Assembly (NCBI GenBank): GCA_016874675.1
Contig: VGTL01000001.1
Span: forward strand, 1 to 64,000
DNA length: 64,000 nucleotides
Direction of reading: 5' to 3'
DNA from: Methanobacteriota archaeon
Lineage (GTDB): Archaea; Thermoplasmatota; DTKX01; VGTL01
Positions 56,405-64,000 of the stretch are shown here, one piece after another. The notes beneath the pieces were generated by a model. That model saw only the letters and a program-made list of their open reading frames with translations. It was not told the origin of the DNA and searched no databases. The position numbers were made by a program, and so were the translations under genes. The first letter of the stretch is position 1. Every line of letters starts with the position of its first letter.

Positions 56405-57649
56405 ATGGTCAGCGCCACCCAGCGGAAGAACCTAGAGAAGATAAAGTGGGCCAGGATATCGATTTGGTCCAACACTGCCCTTACAGTGCTCAAGCTCGTG
56501 GTGGGGCTGGCGATGTTCTCGGTCTCGGTGCTCTCCGAGGCCATCCACTCGGGGATGGACCTTCTGGCGGCGGTCATCGCCAATGTGGCGGTCATGATCA
56601 GCGCCCGACCCCCGGACAAGGAGCACGCCTACGGGCACGGCAAGTACGAGAACCTCTCGGCGGTCGCCGAGGCCATCCTGATATTCATCGCGGCGGCCAT
56701 TATTATTATAGAATCGATTCGCAAGATCCTGGACCCGGCCGAGATAGGCTATCTCAACGCCGGCATCGCCGTGATGGGCATATCGGCCCTGGTCAACATC
56801 GCCGTCTCCCGCAAGCTGTGGAAGGTGGCAAGGGCAACTGAGTCGGCCGCCCTGGAGGCGGACGCCCTGCACCTCAGCACGGACGTCTGGACATCGGTGG
56901 GGGTGATGCTCGGGCTCGTGCTCATCCGGTTCACCGGCCTGCAGATACTCGACCCCCTCATCGCGATAGTGGTCGCCCTGGCCATCATCCACGCCGGGTG
57001 GGAGCTCGTGCGCAGGAGCGCCCGGGACCTGGCCGACACCAGCCTGCCGGAGCCCGAGCTCGAAAAGATACGGTTGGTCGTCGCCCGGCACCGGGACAGG
57101 TACGTCGAGTTCCACGGCCTGCGGGCCAGGCGGGCGGGGGCCCAGCGCCATATCGACCTCCACCTGGTGCTCGCCCGCGACACCCATGTCGAGGACGCCC
57201 ATGACCTGTGCGACCTCGTCGAGAAGGAGATCGAAAAAGATATCGACGGCTCGGAGGTCATGGTCCACATCGAGCCCTGCGCCCGCCGCTGCGAACTGTG
57301 CGCCACCCGGCCGGGCTGCAAGGCGGCGATGGAGGACTCCCTCTCGGGCGGGCTGGCCGAGGGGGACTGGAAGGTCATAAGCCGCGCGCTGGAGCGCCAC
57401 CGCGGGAGCTTCGCCGGCTACGGGAACCTCAGGATGCGCCGCGAAGGCAAGCTCCGGCGCCTCAAGCTCGAGCTCGAGGTGGCCCGCCACGCCAGCATCG
57501 ACCGGCTCCACGAGCTCACGGGGAGGCTGACCTCCGAGCTCCAGGAGGGACTGGACGGCACGGTGGTGAACCTGCAGCTCAAGCCGTGCAAGGTGCCCTG
57601 TTCCGACTGCGAGCGGCAGGAGAGCTGCGACGCGCGCGGCCCGGACTGA
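56405..57649 (+). CDS. Cation diffusion facilitator with two C-terminal dimerisation modules and duplicated Cys4 motifs
   Basis: A 414-aa CDF exporter that expels divalent metals (zinc, iron, manganese or cobalt) in exchange for protons. Six helices over residues ~15-210. Metal site A: LSEAIHSGMDLLAAV on TM2 and LEADALHLSTDVWTSVG on TM5; HAYGHGKYENL is the TM2-3 loop motif. Residues ~210-310 form the usual cytosolic ferredoxin-like dimerisation domain, and ~320-414 a second copy. Each ends in a cysteine cluster with identical CX3CX2CX5C spacing (CARRCELCATRPGC and CKVPCSDCERQESC). Most CDFs have one such domain and no Cys4. The pair may sense metal. A CATATGG promoter-like stretch lies just upstream. 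Confidence 0.85.
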   Translation: MVSATQRKNLEKIKWARISIWSNTALTVLKLVVGLAMFSVSVLSEAIHSGMDLLAAVIANVAVMISARPPDKEHAYGHGKYENLSAVAEAILIFIAAAIIIIESIRKILDPAEIGYLNAGIAVMGISALVNIAVSRKLWKVARATESAALEADALHLSTDVWTSVGVMLGLVLIRFTGLQILDPLIAIVVALAIIHAGWELVRRSARDLADTSLPEPELEKIRLVVARHRDRYVEFHGLRARRAGAQRHIDLHLVLARDTHVEDAHDLCDLVEKEIEKDIDGSEVMVHIEPCARRCELCATRPGCKAAMEDSLSGGLAEGDWKVISRALERHRGSFAGYGNLRMRREGKLRRLKLELEVARHASIDRLHELTGRLTSELQEGLDGTVVNLQLKPCKVPCSDCERQESCDARGPD

Positions 57650-57768
57650 GGCCGCGCCCGCGCCGTATGCCGTCCGCGCTGTTAGCATTTTCGCAGGGGG
57701 GTCGTCCCCGAGAGCAAAAAGCTATAAGACAGTAACTGAATCGGAAGGCGTATTTCGGGCGGCCTTGC

Positions 57769-59121
57769 ATGGTCGATGTGAAGGAGGTCTGGAAGCACAA
57801 GCTGGCCGGGGGCGTGCAGGCGCTCGCCCTCTCCATAGACGGGCAGGTCATCGTCGCCGCGGACGCCGGCGGCACCCTCCATGTCTTCCACCAGGACGGC
57901 ACCCTGGCCTGGAGCCGGCCGCTGGGCGGCCCGCTGGCGGCCCTGGACATAAGCTCCGCCGGGGACCTCGTGGCGGCCGGTCTGCGCTCCGGGACGGTCA
58001 TCCTGCTGGACCGCACCGGTCGGACCCTCTGGACGCGGGAGTCCGGCTGCGCGCTCCATGGCATCTCCCTTTCCCGCAACGGGAAGTACCTGATGACCGG
58101 TACGGCCGACGGGGGCATCCACCTGCTCAACATCCGCGGGGAGCCCATCTGGGAGCGCAAGGCGAGGGGCCCGGTGCCTGCCGTGGCCGTCTCATCCTCC
58201 GCCAACTTCGCCGCGGCCGGTTCCGAGGACGGGAGCATCTACTTTTTGGACAACTACAGCACCAACATGGGAGGCAAGATAACCTGGAGCCTCCCCACCC
58301 GAGGGAAGGTCCGGGAGGTCGTCATCTCGAGCGACGGGTTCTACACAGCGGCCTCCACGAGCGATTCCAACGTGCACTTCCTCGACAAGCTCGGAAAGCT
58401 CTACTGGAGCAACCGGGTGGACAACACCCCCGCCTCCATGGCGATGTCCTCCTCCGGCGACCTCGTGGCGGTCGGCATTGAGGGCGGGGCGCACCCGGGC
58501 GCGGTGAGCCTTTTCCACCGAAACGAGGGGCTGCTCTGGCGCTACCACACGGGCGACGCCACGGTGGGAGCGCTGGATATGACGGCCAACGGGGCCTTCC
58601 TTGCCGCGGGCTCCCAGAACGGGGAGATCTACCTCTTCCACCGGGAGCAAAAGCTACTCTGGAAGCGGCCCGTCGACGGCTGGGTGGACGCCCTGGCCCT
58701 GAGCTCGGACGGGAACTACACGGTCGCCGGGACCCGAAAGGGCAACGTGTACCTTTTCGACAACCGGGCGGCCGTCGGGGAGTTCCGGCCCAAGACCCGC
58801 GACGAGCTCGAGCTCGAGGTCAGCCTCTTCAGGCCGATGAGGACCGCCCCGGCCGCCGCGCCGGAGGGGCCCGCCCCCGCGGCCGCCCGGCCGGAGGGCG
58901 CATCGCGCACGGCAATGGAGATCGTGGTCGCCATCTGCCTGCTCGTGGTGCTGGGCCTGCTCGCAACGGTGTACATTCTCATGGTCATGGGCACCATAGG
59001 CCAGGTGATGGGAGTGGCCCTCCTGATATTCCTTCTGGTCGTGATGGTGATCCTGATCGGGGTATTCTACAGGTTCGTGCTGAGCCGGGGCGGGCAATCC
59101 AAGAACAGGTCCTTCTACTGA
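57769..59121 (+). CDS. WD40/PQQ-like beta-propeller with C-terminal membrane anchor
   Basis: A 450-aa protein without signal peptide. Residues ~1-345 form seven or eight propeller blades with alternating ALALSxDGxxxVAA and GxxxLFxxxGxLxW motifs, e.g. VQALALSIDGQVIVAAD, ISLSRNGKYLMTGTADGG. Residues ~350-385 are a Pro/Ala linker. Two helices end the protein (MEIVVAICLLVVLGLLATVY, MGVALLIFLLVVMVILIGVF) with a short basic tail. The propeller therefore faces the cytosol, unlike the PQQ protein at 48983. Probably a scaffold on the inner membrane face. A GCTATAAG TATA box lies ~35-40 bp upstream. Confidence 0.75.
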   Translation: MVDVKEVWKHKLAGGVQALALSIDGQVIVAADAGGTLHVFHQDGTLAWSRPLGGPLAALDISSAGDLVAAGLRSGTVILLDRTGRTLWTRESGCALHGISLSRNGKYLMTGTADGGIHLLNIRGEPIWERKARGPVPAVAVSSSANFAAAGSEDGSIYFLDNYSTNMGGKITWSLPTRGKVREVVISSDGFYTAASTSDSNVHFLDKLGKLYWSNRVDNTPASMAMSSSGDLVAVGIEGGAHPGAVSLFHRNEGLLWRYHTGDATVGALDMTANGAFLAAGSQNGEIYLFHREQKLLWKRPVDGWVDALALSSDGNYTVAGTRKGNVYLFDNRAAVGEFRPKTRDELELEVSLFRPMRTAPAAAPEGPAPAAARPEGASRTAMEIVVAICLLVVLGLLATVYILMVMGTIGQVMGVALLIFLLVVMVILIGVFYRFVLSRGGQSKNRSFY

Positions 59122-59131
59122 GGCCGGCGCC

Positions 59132-60205
59132 TCAGCGTGGCTTCAGGGCGTCCTGCATGATCTCGGCAAACGCGCCGGCGTCCAGCACCTGCCGCCAGTG
59201 GGGCATGCAGGAGCAACCGGCCGACAGGACCTTCTCGAGGTGCAAGACGTCTTGGGAGACGGAGAACTCCTCCAGGGCCGAAAGCACGGAGGCGTCGCAC
59301 CCGCCGCAGTTTTGCGGCCCCCTGCGCCTGCCCGCTCCCGAGGGAGCGCAGACCAGCCGGGCCCCGGGCGCCGCCTCCCCGAGCCCCCGGCGCACGCGCA
59401 GCAGCGCCTCGGCGGCGCTCCAGAGCCAGGGGGGCCGGTAGAGACCGCGCCTCCAGAGCCGGTCCACCAGCGTGCCCCGCTGGACGTTCACCGGGTTCAG
59501 GGACACCGTGTCGCTGAGCGGCGCCGCCCGGAGCGCGCTGGCCACCGCGTCCTCGACAGCCTCGCGCTCGGTGAGGAAGGGGGGCTTGAGCAAAAGGTAG
59601 GTCCGGACGCGGCCGCCCAGCCTGCGGACGAGGGTGGCCCCGTCGGCATAATCCGAGAACGTGAAGCCCTTCCTCACGGACCTCTCCAGCACGCGGGGGG
59701 AGGCGCTCTCGAGGCCCAAAGCGACCTCCAGGCCCGGGCAGGAGGAGAGCGCGTCGCTGACGGCGCCCTCGGTCAGGAAGACTGGGCGGGACTCGATCAC
59801 CACCCGTCCGAACGCGCCGGAGAGCTCCCCCAGGATGCGCGCCCGGATGCCGGGAGGGACCTCGCCGTCGTCGAAGAAGGAGCCGGAGGTGTAGACCTTC
59901 GCGATCCGCTCGCCCCGGCGCCTTTGCAGGGCCTCTCCGAACTGGTGCAGGAGGTCCTCCCCGGACGCCGGGGCGGCCTCGTCGTGGTAGCCGCACATCG
60001 CGCAGCGCGCCCAGGAGCATCCCCGGGTCCGCAGGACGAGCACCCAGGCGCGGCATTCGTTCCCATCGAGCGAATCCCTCTCGGACCAGCAGGCGACGAA
60101 GTGGCGCCGGTCCCTCTCCGCCCTCCCGGGTCGCCCTGCCTCCGGTTCCTCGTCCTCCTGCGCCGGACCGTCCTCGTCCCCCGGGGGCCCGCTCCCGCCG
60201 CTCAG
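59132..60205 (-). CDS. Archaeosine synthase radical-SAM subunit (RaSEA), start unresolved
   Basis: The partner of ArcS that turns a lysine adduct on preQ0-tRNA into archaeosine at tRNA position 15. The radical-SAM cluster is CSWARCAMCGYH, with the later SGSFFDDGEVPP and LGLESASPRVLERSVRKGF typical of RaSEA. A C-terminal NCGGCD and CSCMP may bind a second cluster. The first canonical start in this frame is GTG 60043, but it would cut off a conserved-looking N-terminus (HFVACWSERDSLDGNECRAW) that continues upstream to the arcS stop. No ATG, GTG or TTG exists there; CTG 60205, right after a GGGGGGAGGGGG stretch, or an indel in that G-run could explain it. Confidence 0.85.
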   Translation of the reverse strand: MSGGSGPPGDEDGPAQEDEEPEAGRPGRAERDRRHFVACWSERDSLDGNECRAWVLVLRTRGCSWARCAMCGYHDEAAPASGEDLLHQFGEALQRRRGERIAKVYTSGSFFDDGEVPPGIRARILGELSGAFGRVVIESRPVFLTEGAVSDALSSCPGLEVALGLESASPRVLERSVRKGFTFSDYADGATLVRRLGGRVRTYLLLKPPFLTEREAVEDAVASALRAAPLSDTVSLNPVNVQRGTLVDRLWRRGLYRPPWLWSAAEALLRVRRGLGEAAPGARLVCAPSGAGRRRGPQNCGGCDASVLSALEEFSVSQDVLHLEKVLSAGCSCMPHWRQVLDAGAFAEIMQDALKPR

Positions 60206-62040
60206 CCCCCTCCCCCCCTGGTGGAGACATGGTGCCTCATCCGGACCGCCCCGCCCCTCCCGGCGCGCTCCATCTCCGCCGCCGACATCAGCGCCACCCC
60301 CACGCCCCGCAACTCGCCCCCGCGGGTCACCAGCACCTCGTCCCCCGGCCGGATGTCGGCTCCGGCCCGGACGACGCCCGGCGCGAACACCGTCCCCGAC
60401 GGACGGAAGTCGCCTATCTCCACCTCGTAGGCCGTGCGGCCCAGAAGCCTCCGTGCCCCCTCCATCGTCAGGGAGAGCAGCCCGCGCTCGCGGCCGAGCA
60501 GGGCGAGCTGGGTCCTCTGCCCGTCGGTGACGCGCAGGTCAATCCCGCGCCTGCGCACCTCGCAGCGTTCGGCCAGCGCCTCTCCGCCGGGGCCGAACTG
60601 GAACCGGGCCAGGGAGGCGAACCGCTCGCGGGATGCCTCGCGCCGGCCGACGCGCCCGTTCTCGTTCGACAGCGGCCGGAGCGCCCGGGAGAGCGCCGAG
60701 AGCGAGGCGGGCGAGGTGGCCCTCCGCCCTGCCGTGAAGACCGTGCCCGGCGGAAGGGCGCCGGCCAAAAAGTCCATGCCCGGAAGGTGGCACACCACCG
60801 CCGAGTACCCGCCCCGCCGGACGAAGTGCTCGAGCTGCCCCGAGACCATCCGCCTCTCGGTCTCGTCCCAGTCGCCGGTGACGGGGACGTCGTAGCTTCC
60901 GGCGGGATAGATGCTATCGAGCTCCAGGGGCACGATGCCCAGTGGCGAGGTCACCACCGCCTCGTGCACCGCGCCCGGGTTGCCGGCCCGGTCGGTGGCG
61001 GCCCGGAAGGCCCTGTGGGAGAGCGAATCCGAGTAGGGCTTCCGGGCGGAGCAGGGCAGAAGCAGCAGCACCGGCGAAGAGGGTGGCCGGCGGTAGCGCT
61101 CGAGCACCCGCCGCCGGAAGCGGACCACCTCCGGCCGGGAGAGCGAGGCGAGACCCAGCGCGTCCAGGCCGGCCGCCGCGGGCCGGGCGACCGGGAAATA
61201 GCGCTCGCAGAAGTCGTGGTGGTGCAGGTCGAGGTGGCGAAGCAGCGAGACCTGCCAGGCCTCGGAGAGGCGGCCCTCCACGAGCTCCCTCAGCCGCCCG
61301 CGGCGGACGGCGGCCCGGACGGTGCGGACCTCGGAGAGGGCCGCAAAGCAATTGTGAAGGTAGACCGCCTCCGGCCCCAGGGCGCCGCCCTCGCAGGCGG
61401 GGCAGTGGCAGAGCCCCTCCTCGGCGGCGTGGGCCTTCCATCCCGGAAAGAGCCGGACCCCCAGCCGGGCCGCCGCGAGAAGGGGAGCCGAGTCGAGAAG
61501 GTCCACGCCGCAGTAGGCCAGCAGGGCGATGTGGGCCGGGTCCCCCAGCCCCGGGGCGTAGACTAGCCGGCCGAATCCGGCGGCCTGCTTGAGCCGGACC
61601 AGGTCCGCCGCCAGCCCTCGCGGGCGCAGAGTCCCCCCCAGCGCGCCCGGGAAGAGCAGGAGTTCGGAGAGGGCCTCCTCGATGCGCTCCGGGAACTCGC
61701 CCGGGACCGGGAGCACCGGGCCGCCCGACCGGCGGAAGCCCTCCAGGGCCGCCTCGAAGGATTCGCCCGGGCGCGCCTCCAGCCCGGAGGGGACGTTGGG
61801 AAAGGCCGGGATGGCCGGGGCCGGCCCGCTGGCCTCCCGTTCCAGGAACCACGACCCGCCGGAGGAGAGCGTGAACCTTCCCCCGACCGGCCCCCCGGCC
61901 GAAAGATAACACTCCCCGCGCTCGAAGAGGGGCAGTCCCCCGGACCGCAGGAAGAGGATGTTGGGCGTGACGGCGGAGAGCCCGTCGCAGGTCCACCTCG
62001 CCTCCCGGGCGAGGCCGTCCCGGGCCAGTATCTCTATCAT
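60202..62040 (-). CDS. arcS: Archaeosine synthase ArcS (TgtA2)
   Basis: A 612-aa protein that attaches lysine to preQ0-15 of tRNA. N-terminal degenerate TGT-like part; the ArcS hallmark LLLLPCSARKPYSDSLSHRA (PCSxxKPYxxSxxH) near residue 340; zinc-type cysteines CHCPACEGG; and a C-terminal PUA domain (VFAPGVVRAGADIRPGDEVL, RGGELRGVGVALMSAAEMER). ATG 62040 follows the scpB stop by 12 bp, and the RaSEA gene overlaps its 3' end, giving an arcS-RaSEA unit. Both proteins form the two-step archaeosine synthase known in Euryarchaeota, supporting that placement. Confidence 0.92.
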   Translation of the reverse strand: MIEILARDGLAREARWTCDGLSAVTPNILFLRSGGLPLFERGECYLSAGGPVGGRFTLSSGGSWFLEREASGPAPAIPAFPNVPSGLEARPGESFEAALEGFRRSGGPVLPVPGEFPERIEEALSELLLFPGALGGTLRPRGLAADLVRLKQAAGFGRLVYAPGLGDPAHIALLAYCGVDLLDSAPLLAAARLGVRLFPGWKAHAAEEGLCHCPACEGGALGPEAVYLHNCFAALSEVRTVRAAVRRGRLRELVEGRLSEAWQVSLLRHLDLHHHDFCERYFPVARPAAAGLDALGLASLSRPEVVRFRRRVLERYRRPPSSPVLLLLPCSARKPYSDSLSHRAFRAATDRAGNPGAVHEAVVTSPLGIVPLELDSIYPAGSYDVPVTGDWDETERRMVSGQLEHFVRRGGYSAVVCHLPGMDFLAGALPPGTVFTAGRRATSPASLSALSRALRPLSNENGRVGRREASRERFASLARFQFGPGGEALAERCEVRRRGIDLRVTDGQRTQLALLGRERGLLSLTMEGARRLLGRTAYEVEIGDFRPSGTVFAPGVVRAGADIRPGDEVLVTRGGELRGVGVALMSAAEMERAGRGGAVRMRHHVSTRGGGG

Positions 62041-62052
62041 GGGACCGCGCGC

Positions 62053-62763
62053 CTACTCTTCCTCGCCCTCGCCGTCTGTCGGACCTTCCCCGCCGGTGGA
62101 CGCGGCCCCGGGCGCGCCCGCTCCGGCGGCCCGTCCCTTGCCCTCGCCTGGCCGTTCCGGCCCGGCCCAGTCGCTCCCGCCGGCCCCGGGGGCCTCCTCG
62201 AGGGTCCTCTGGGTGGACAGTATCTCGGGCGCGATCGTGGCCCCCGAGGAGCTCCCGTCGACCTTGATGCCGATCTTGTCGGCCATCCATTTCTTGATGT
62301 CCTCGCGGCGGGTGGTCTTTATGCCGAAGTACTCCGGGAAGCGGCCGGAGGTGCTCAGTATCTTGGTCTGGCCCTGGGGGCTCTCGAGGATCATGCCCAG
62401 CCGGTGCAGCTCCTTGACGTGGTCGTAGATTTTGGGCCCCACCATGTCCAGCAGGGCGCTCTGCTTGACCGGCTGGTGGTAGGCGATCAGGGCCAGGGTC
62501 TTGAGCAGCCGGCGGGGGATGTCCATCTGCGCGAGCTTCGCCGCGGCGCTCACGAGCTCCGACTTGAGCCGCATCGCGTACTTGGCCCCGGCCTTGGTCA
62601 CCTCGAGCGAGGTGTCGCGCTTTTTGGACGAACGGATGAGCTTGCGCAGTGTCTGCCGTATCACCTCCGCATCCAGTCCGGTGGCCTCCTGAAGCTCCTC
62701 CACGCTTATCGGCCTCCCGGCCGAGAAGAGCGCCGCCTCCACCACTCGCTCGGGTTTGGGCAT
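62053..62763 (-). CDS. scpB: Segregation and condensation protein B
   Basis: A 236-aa ScpB, the winged-helix accessory subunit of the SMC-ScpAB chromosome-compaction complex. First winged helix: RVVEAALFSAGRPISVEELQ; second: LLKTLALIAYHQPVKQSALL with VGPKIYDHVKELHRLGMI and STSGRFPEYFGI. The last ~60 residues are an acidic Gly/Glu-rich tail. ATG 62763 was chosen because AAGGAGA precedes it; an in-frame ATG 62796 lies upstream. An AATTTAAAAT TATA-like box occurs near 62805-62814. Neither scpA nor smc is adjacent; arcS follows instead. Confidence 0.88.
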   Translation of the reverse strand: MPKPERVVEAALFSAGRPISVEELQEATGLDAEVIRQTLRKLIRSSKKRDTSLEVTKAGAKYAMRLKSELVSAAAKLAQMDIPRRLLKTLALIAYHQPVKQSALLDMVGPKIYDHVKELHRLGMILESPQGQTKILSTSGRFPEYFGIKTTRREDIKKWMADKIGIKVDGSSSGATIAPEILSTQRTLEEAPGAGGSDWAGPERPGEGKGRAAGAGAPGAASTGGEGPTDGEGEEE

Positions 62764-62833
62764 CGTGTCCAGTCTCCTTGCGGCACCGTATGTCATACCT
62801 GGATTTTAAATTTCATTTTCGGCAGATATACCA

Positions 62834-62846
62834 CAATATATATATA
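62834..62846 (+). promoter_or_regulatory. TATA box for the right-edge propeller gene
   Basis: CAATATATATATA, centred ~25 bp before ATG 62865. It lies back-to-back with the AT-rich promoter of scpB. Confidence 0.6.
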
Positions 62847-62864
62847 TGATCGGCCCCCAACCCG

Positions 62865-64000
62865 ATGGTGATGAAGGTCCTGGTGGCGGCCGCGGCCATC
62901 ATCATGCTGTCCTCCGTCGGCATGGGGGTCATCCTCTCCTCGGGCCCGCACATACGTTCCGTGCAGTGGACCGGCATCGAGGCCAGCTCCTCCGACCTCT
63001 GGTCACCCGACACCAGGCTGACGATGTCGCCCCTTCCGTCCGAGTGGCCGGCCGTCGCCACCGGTCCCGACGGAAACCTCAACATCGTGTGGACGGACTT
63101 CCGGGCCGGGGAGCCGGACATCCACTACATGAAGGTCGACCCCCGGGGAGAGCGGCTCGTGCCCGAGACGCGGATCTCCTCGAGCCTGTCCCAGTCCAAG
63201 TACCCCGCGATCGCCACCGACGGGGCGGGCTTCGTCCACGTCGCCTGGCTCGATGACCGCGGCGGCGTCTGGAACGTCTACTATGCGCGCCTCGACGGCA
63301 ACGGGGCGGTGGTGGTCACCGACCTCCAGCTTACGGACATCGGGCCGGGCCTTCAGGACGCGGGCGGGCGGCTGCCCGTCCCCGGGGTCCAGCGCGTGGA
63401 CCATTTGTCGACGTTCCTGGACATCGAGGGGCGCCGGCCCTCGGTCGCCGTGGACGAGCGAATGAACGCCCACATCGCCTGGTGCGACTTCCGGGACGGG
63501 GAGTCCAACGTGAGGTACACCGTTCTGGGCGCCGGCGGGAGCATCCTGACCGACCAGGCGCGTATCTCGGAAGGCCCGAACGACGCCACCAACGCCGTAG
63601 TGCGCGTCCGGGGGCAGGAGACGGCTGTCTTCTGGGCCGAGCGGTCGGGCGAGACCTCGAGCTTATACTACACCCGGGTGGACTATTCGGGGAACATCCT
63701 GGTCGAGCCGATGGCGGTCGCTTCCGAGCGCTCGAGCGGCCTTGCGCTGGACGCGGCGCTCGACGCCGACGGGAACGCCCGGCTGGCCTGGTCATTGTCC
63801 GACGGCTTGAACTGCCACGTCCGCTACGCCCGGGTCGACGCCTACGGCTCCCTCATGGGCCCCGTCACGGACGTCGCTTCAACGCGGCTCGAGTCGGGCC
63901 ACCCCTCCATAGCGGTCGAGCCCACTGGCGCTATCCACCTGGCCTGGACCACCGAGCCCGAGAGGCTCCAGCGCGTGGACCTTTCGGGGATATTCTACAC
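62865..64000 (+). CDS. Exported beta-propeller protein (sialidase/BNR-like), 3' end outside window
   Basis: Open frame from ATG 62865 (or 62871) to the right edge, about 378 residues. Signal anchor KVLVAAAAIIMLSSVGMGVI. Then repeated blades with alternating WPAVATGPDGNLNIVWTDFR, YPAIATDGAGFVHVAWLDDR, PSVAVDERMNAHIAWCDFRD, and later LDADGNARLAWSLSDG. The recurrent HVAW/IVWxDxR and YYxRVDxxG units mark a six- or seven-blade propeller like BNR/sialidase or GH-type surface proteins. No catalytic residues can be assigned from the visible part. Confidence 0.75.
   Translation, partial: MVMKVLVAAAAIIMLSSVGMGVILSSGPHIRSVQWTGIEASSSDLWSPDTRLTMSPLPSEWPAVATGPDGNLNIVWTDFRAGEPDIHYMKVDPRGERLVPETRISSSLSQSKYPAIATDGAGFVHVAWLDDRGGVWNVYYARLDGNGAVVVTDLQLTDIGPGLQDAGGRLPVPGVQRVDHLSTFLDIEGRRPSVAVDERMNAHIAWCDFRDGESNVRYTVLGAGGSILTDQARISEGPNDATNAVVRVRGQETAVFWAERSGETSSLYYTRVDYSGNILVEPMAVASERSSGLALDAALDADGNARLAWSLSDGLNCHVRYARVDAYGSLMGPVTDVASTRLESGHPSIAVEPTGAIHLAWTTEPERLQRVDLSGIFY

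Noticed and set aside
59115..60230. 371-aa minus-strand frame overlapping the RaSEA gene
   Set aside because: It is an Arg/Gly-rich shadow in the neighbouring frame; the radical-SAM cysteines lie in the other frame.

Overview
This 64-kb, GC-rich (roughly two-thirds G+C by eye) window is a euryarchaeal chromosome segment, most likely from the Thermoplasmatota side of the tree. The archaeal assignment rests on ribosomal protein L30e, archaeal-type NusA, FEN-1 with a PIP box, archaeosine synthase ArcS with its radical-SAM partner RaSEA, DUF131 and SFM1-like SPOUT proteins, a PGF-CTERM sorting tail at the left edge, and TATA boxes about 25-38 bp before many starts, several of which look leaderless. 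The lineage below Euryarchaeota is inference. Several genes look bacterial in origin (MetK, GmhA/heptose kinase, the RmlC/RmlD and GalU set, MscL, ASPIC/UnbV protein).

Layout. 1-8.1 kb: tail of a PGF-CTERM surface protein, a doubtful small gene, a heptose-7-phosphate isomerase/kinase pair, a membrane-anchored disordered protein, a small Cys-rich zinc protein, a clostripain-like lipoprotein and a phosphohexomutase. 8.1-16.3 kb: a 1301-aa TPR protein with a degenerate Mrr-like head, valyl-tRNA synthetase, an MBL-fold hydrolase and a candidate 45-aa protein. 16.4-28.4 kb: a sugar-nucleotide and glycosyltransferase locus (GT4, GT2, RfbF-like cytidylyltransferase, SDR, RmlC, RmlD, GalE-like, GT2, GalU, FAD mutase-like protein), interrupted by a GNAT gene, mscL and an isolated rpl30e-nusA pair. 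28.4-51.2 kb: mainly very large secreted or type I membrane proteins (DUF2341/propeller/cadherin-like; papain-like/FnIII; FG-GAP/ASPIC/PKD; PQQ propeller plus DUF4430), with DUF131, SFM1-like methyltransferase, EamA transporter, two tandem paralogues, HtpX, cytidine deaminase and MetK between them. 51.4-64 kb: a small membrane protein, FEN-1, a membrane protein with a duplicated cytosolic module, a GATase-like protein with an EF-hand loop, a CDF exporter with duplicated Cys4 tails, a membrane-anchored propeller, RaSEA-ArcS-ScpB, and the start of another secreted propeller.

The activated-sugar and glycosyltransferase genes probably supply glycans for the cell surface, where the many large extracellular proteins with N-x-S/T sequons reside. 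That link is inference from proximity.

The most unusual feature is intergenic. At least nine spacers hold long imperfect inverted repeats whose arms are themselves tandem iterations of a short word (GGCGCAAGG, GGGCAGC, GGGTGC, GGGGCAAGG, or a 26-bp unit). The G/A-rich arm always comes first and the C/T-rich arm second, and each locus appears internally homogenised. Some have other hairpin elements nested inside them, including an approximately 80-bp paired-hairpin element present in two copies 33 kb apart that resembles IS200/IS605-type ends. I see no CRISPR array, rRNA, convincing tRNA or intact transposase gene.
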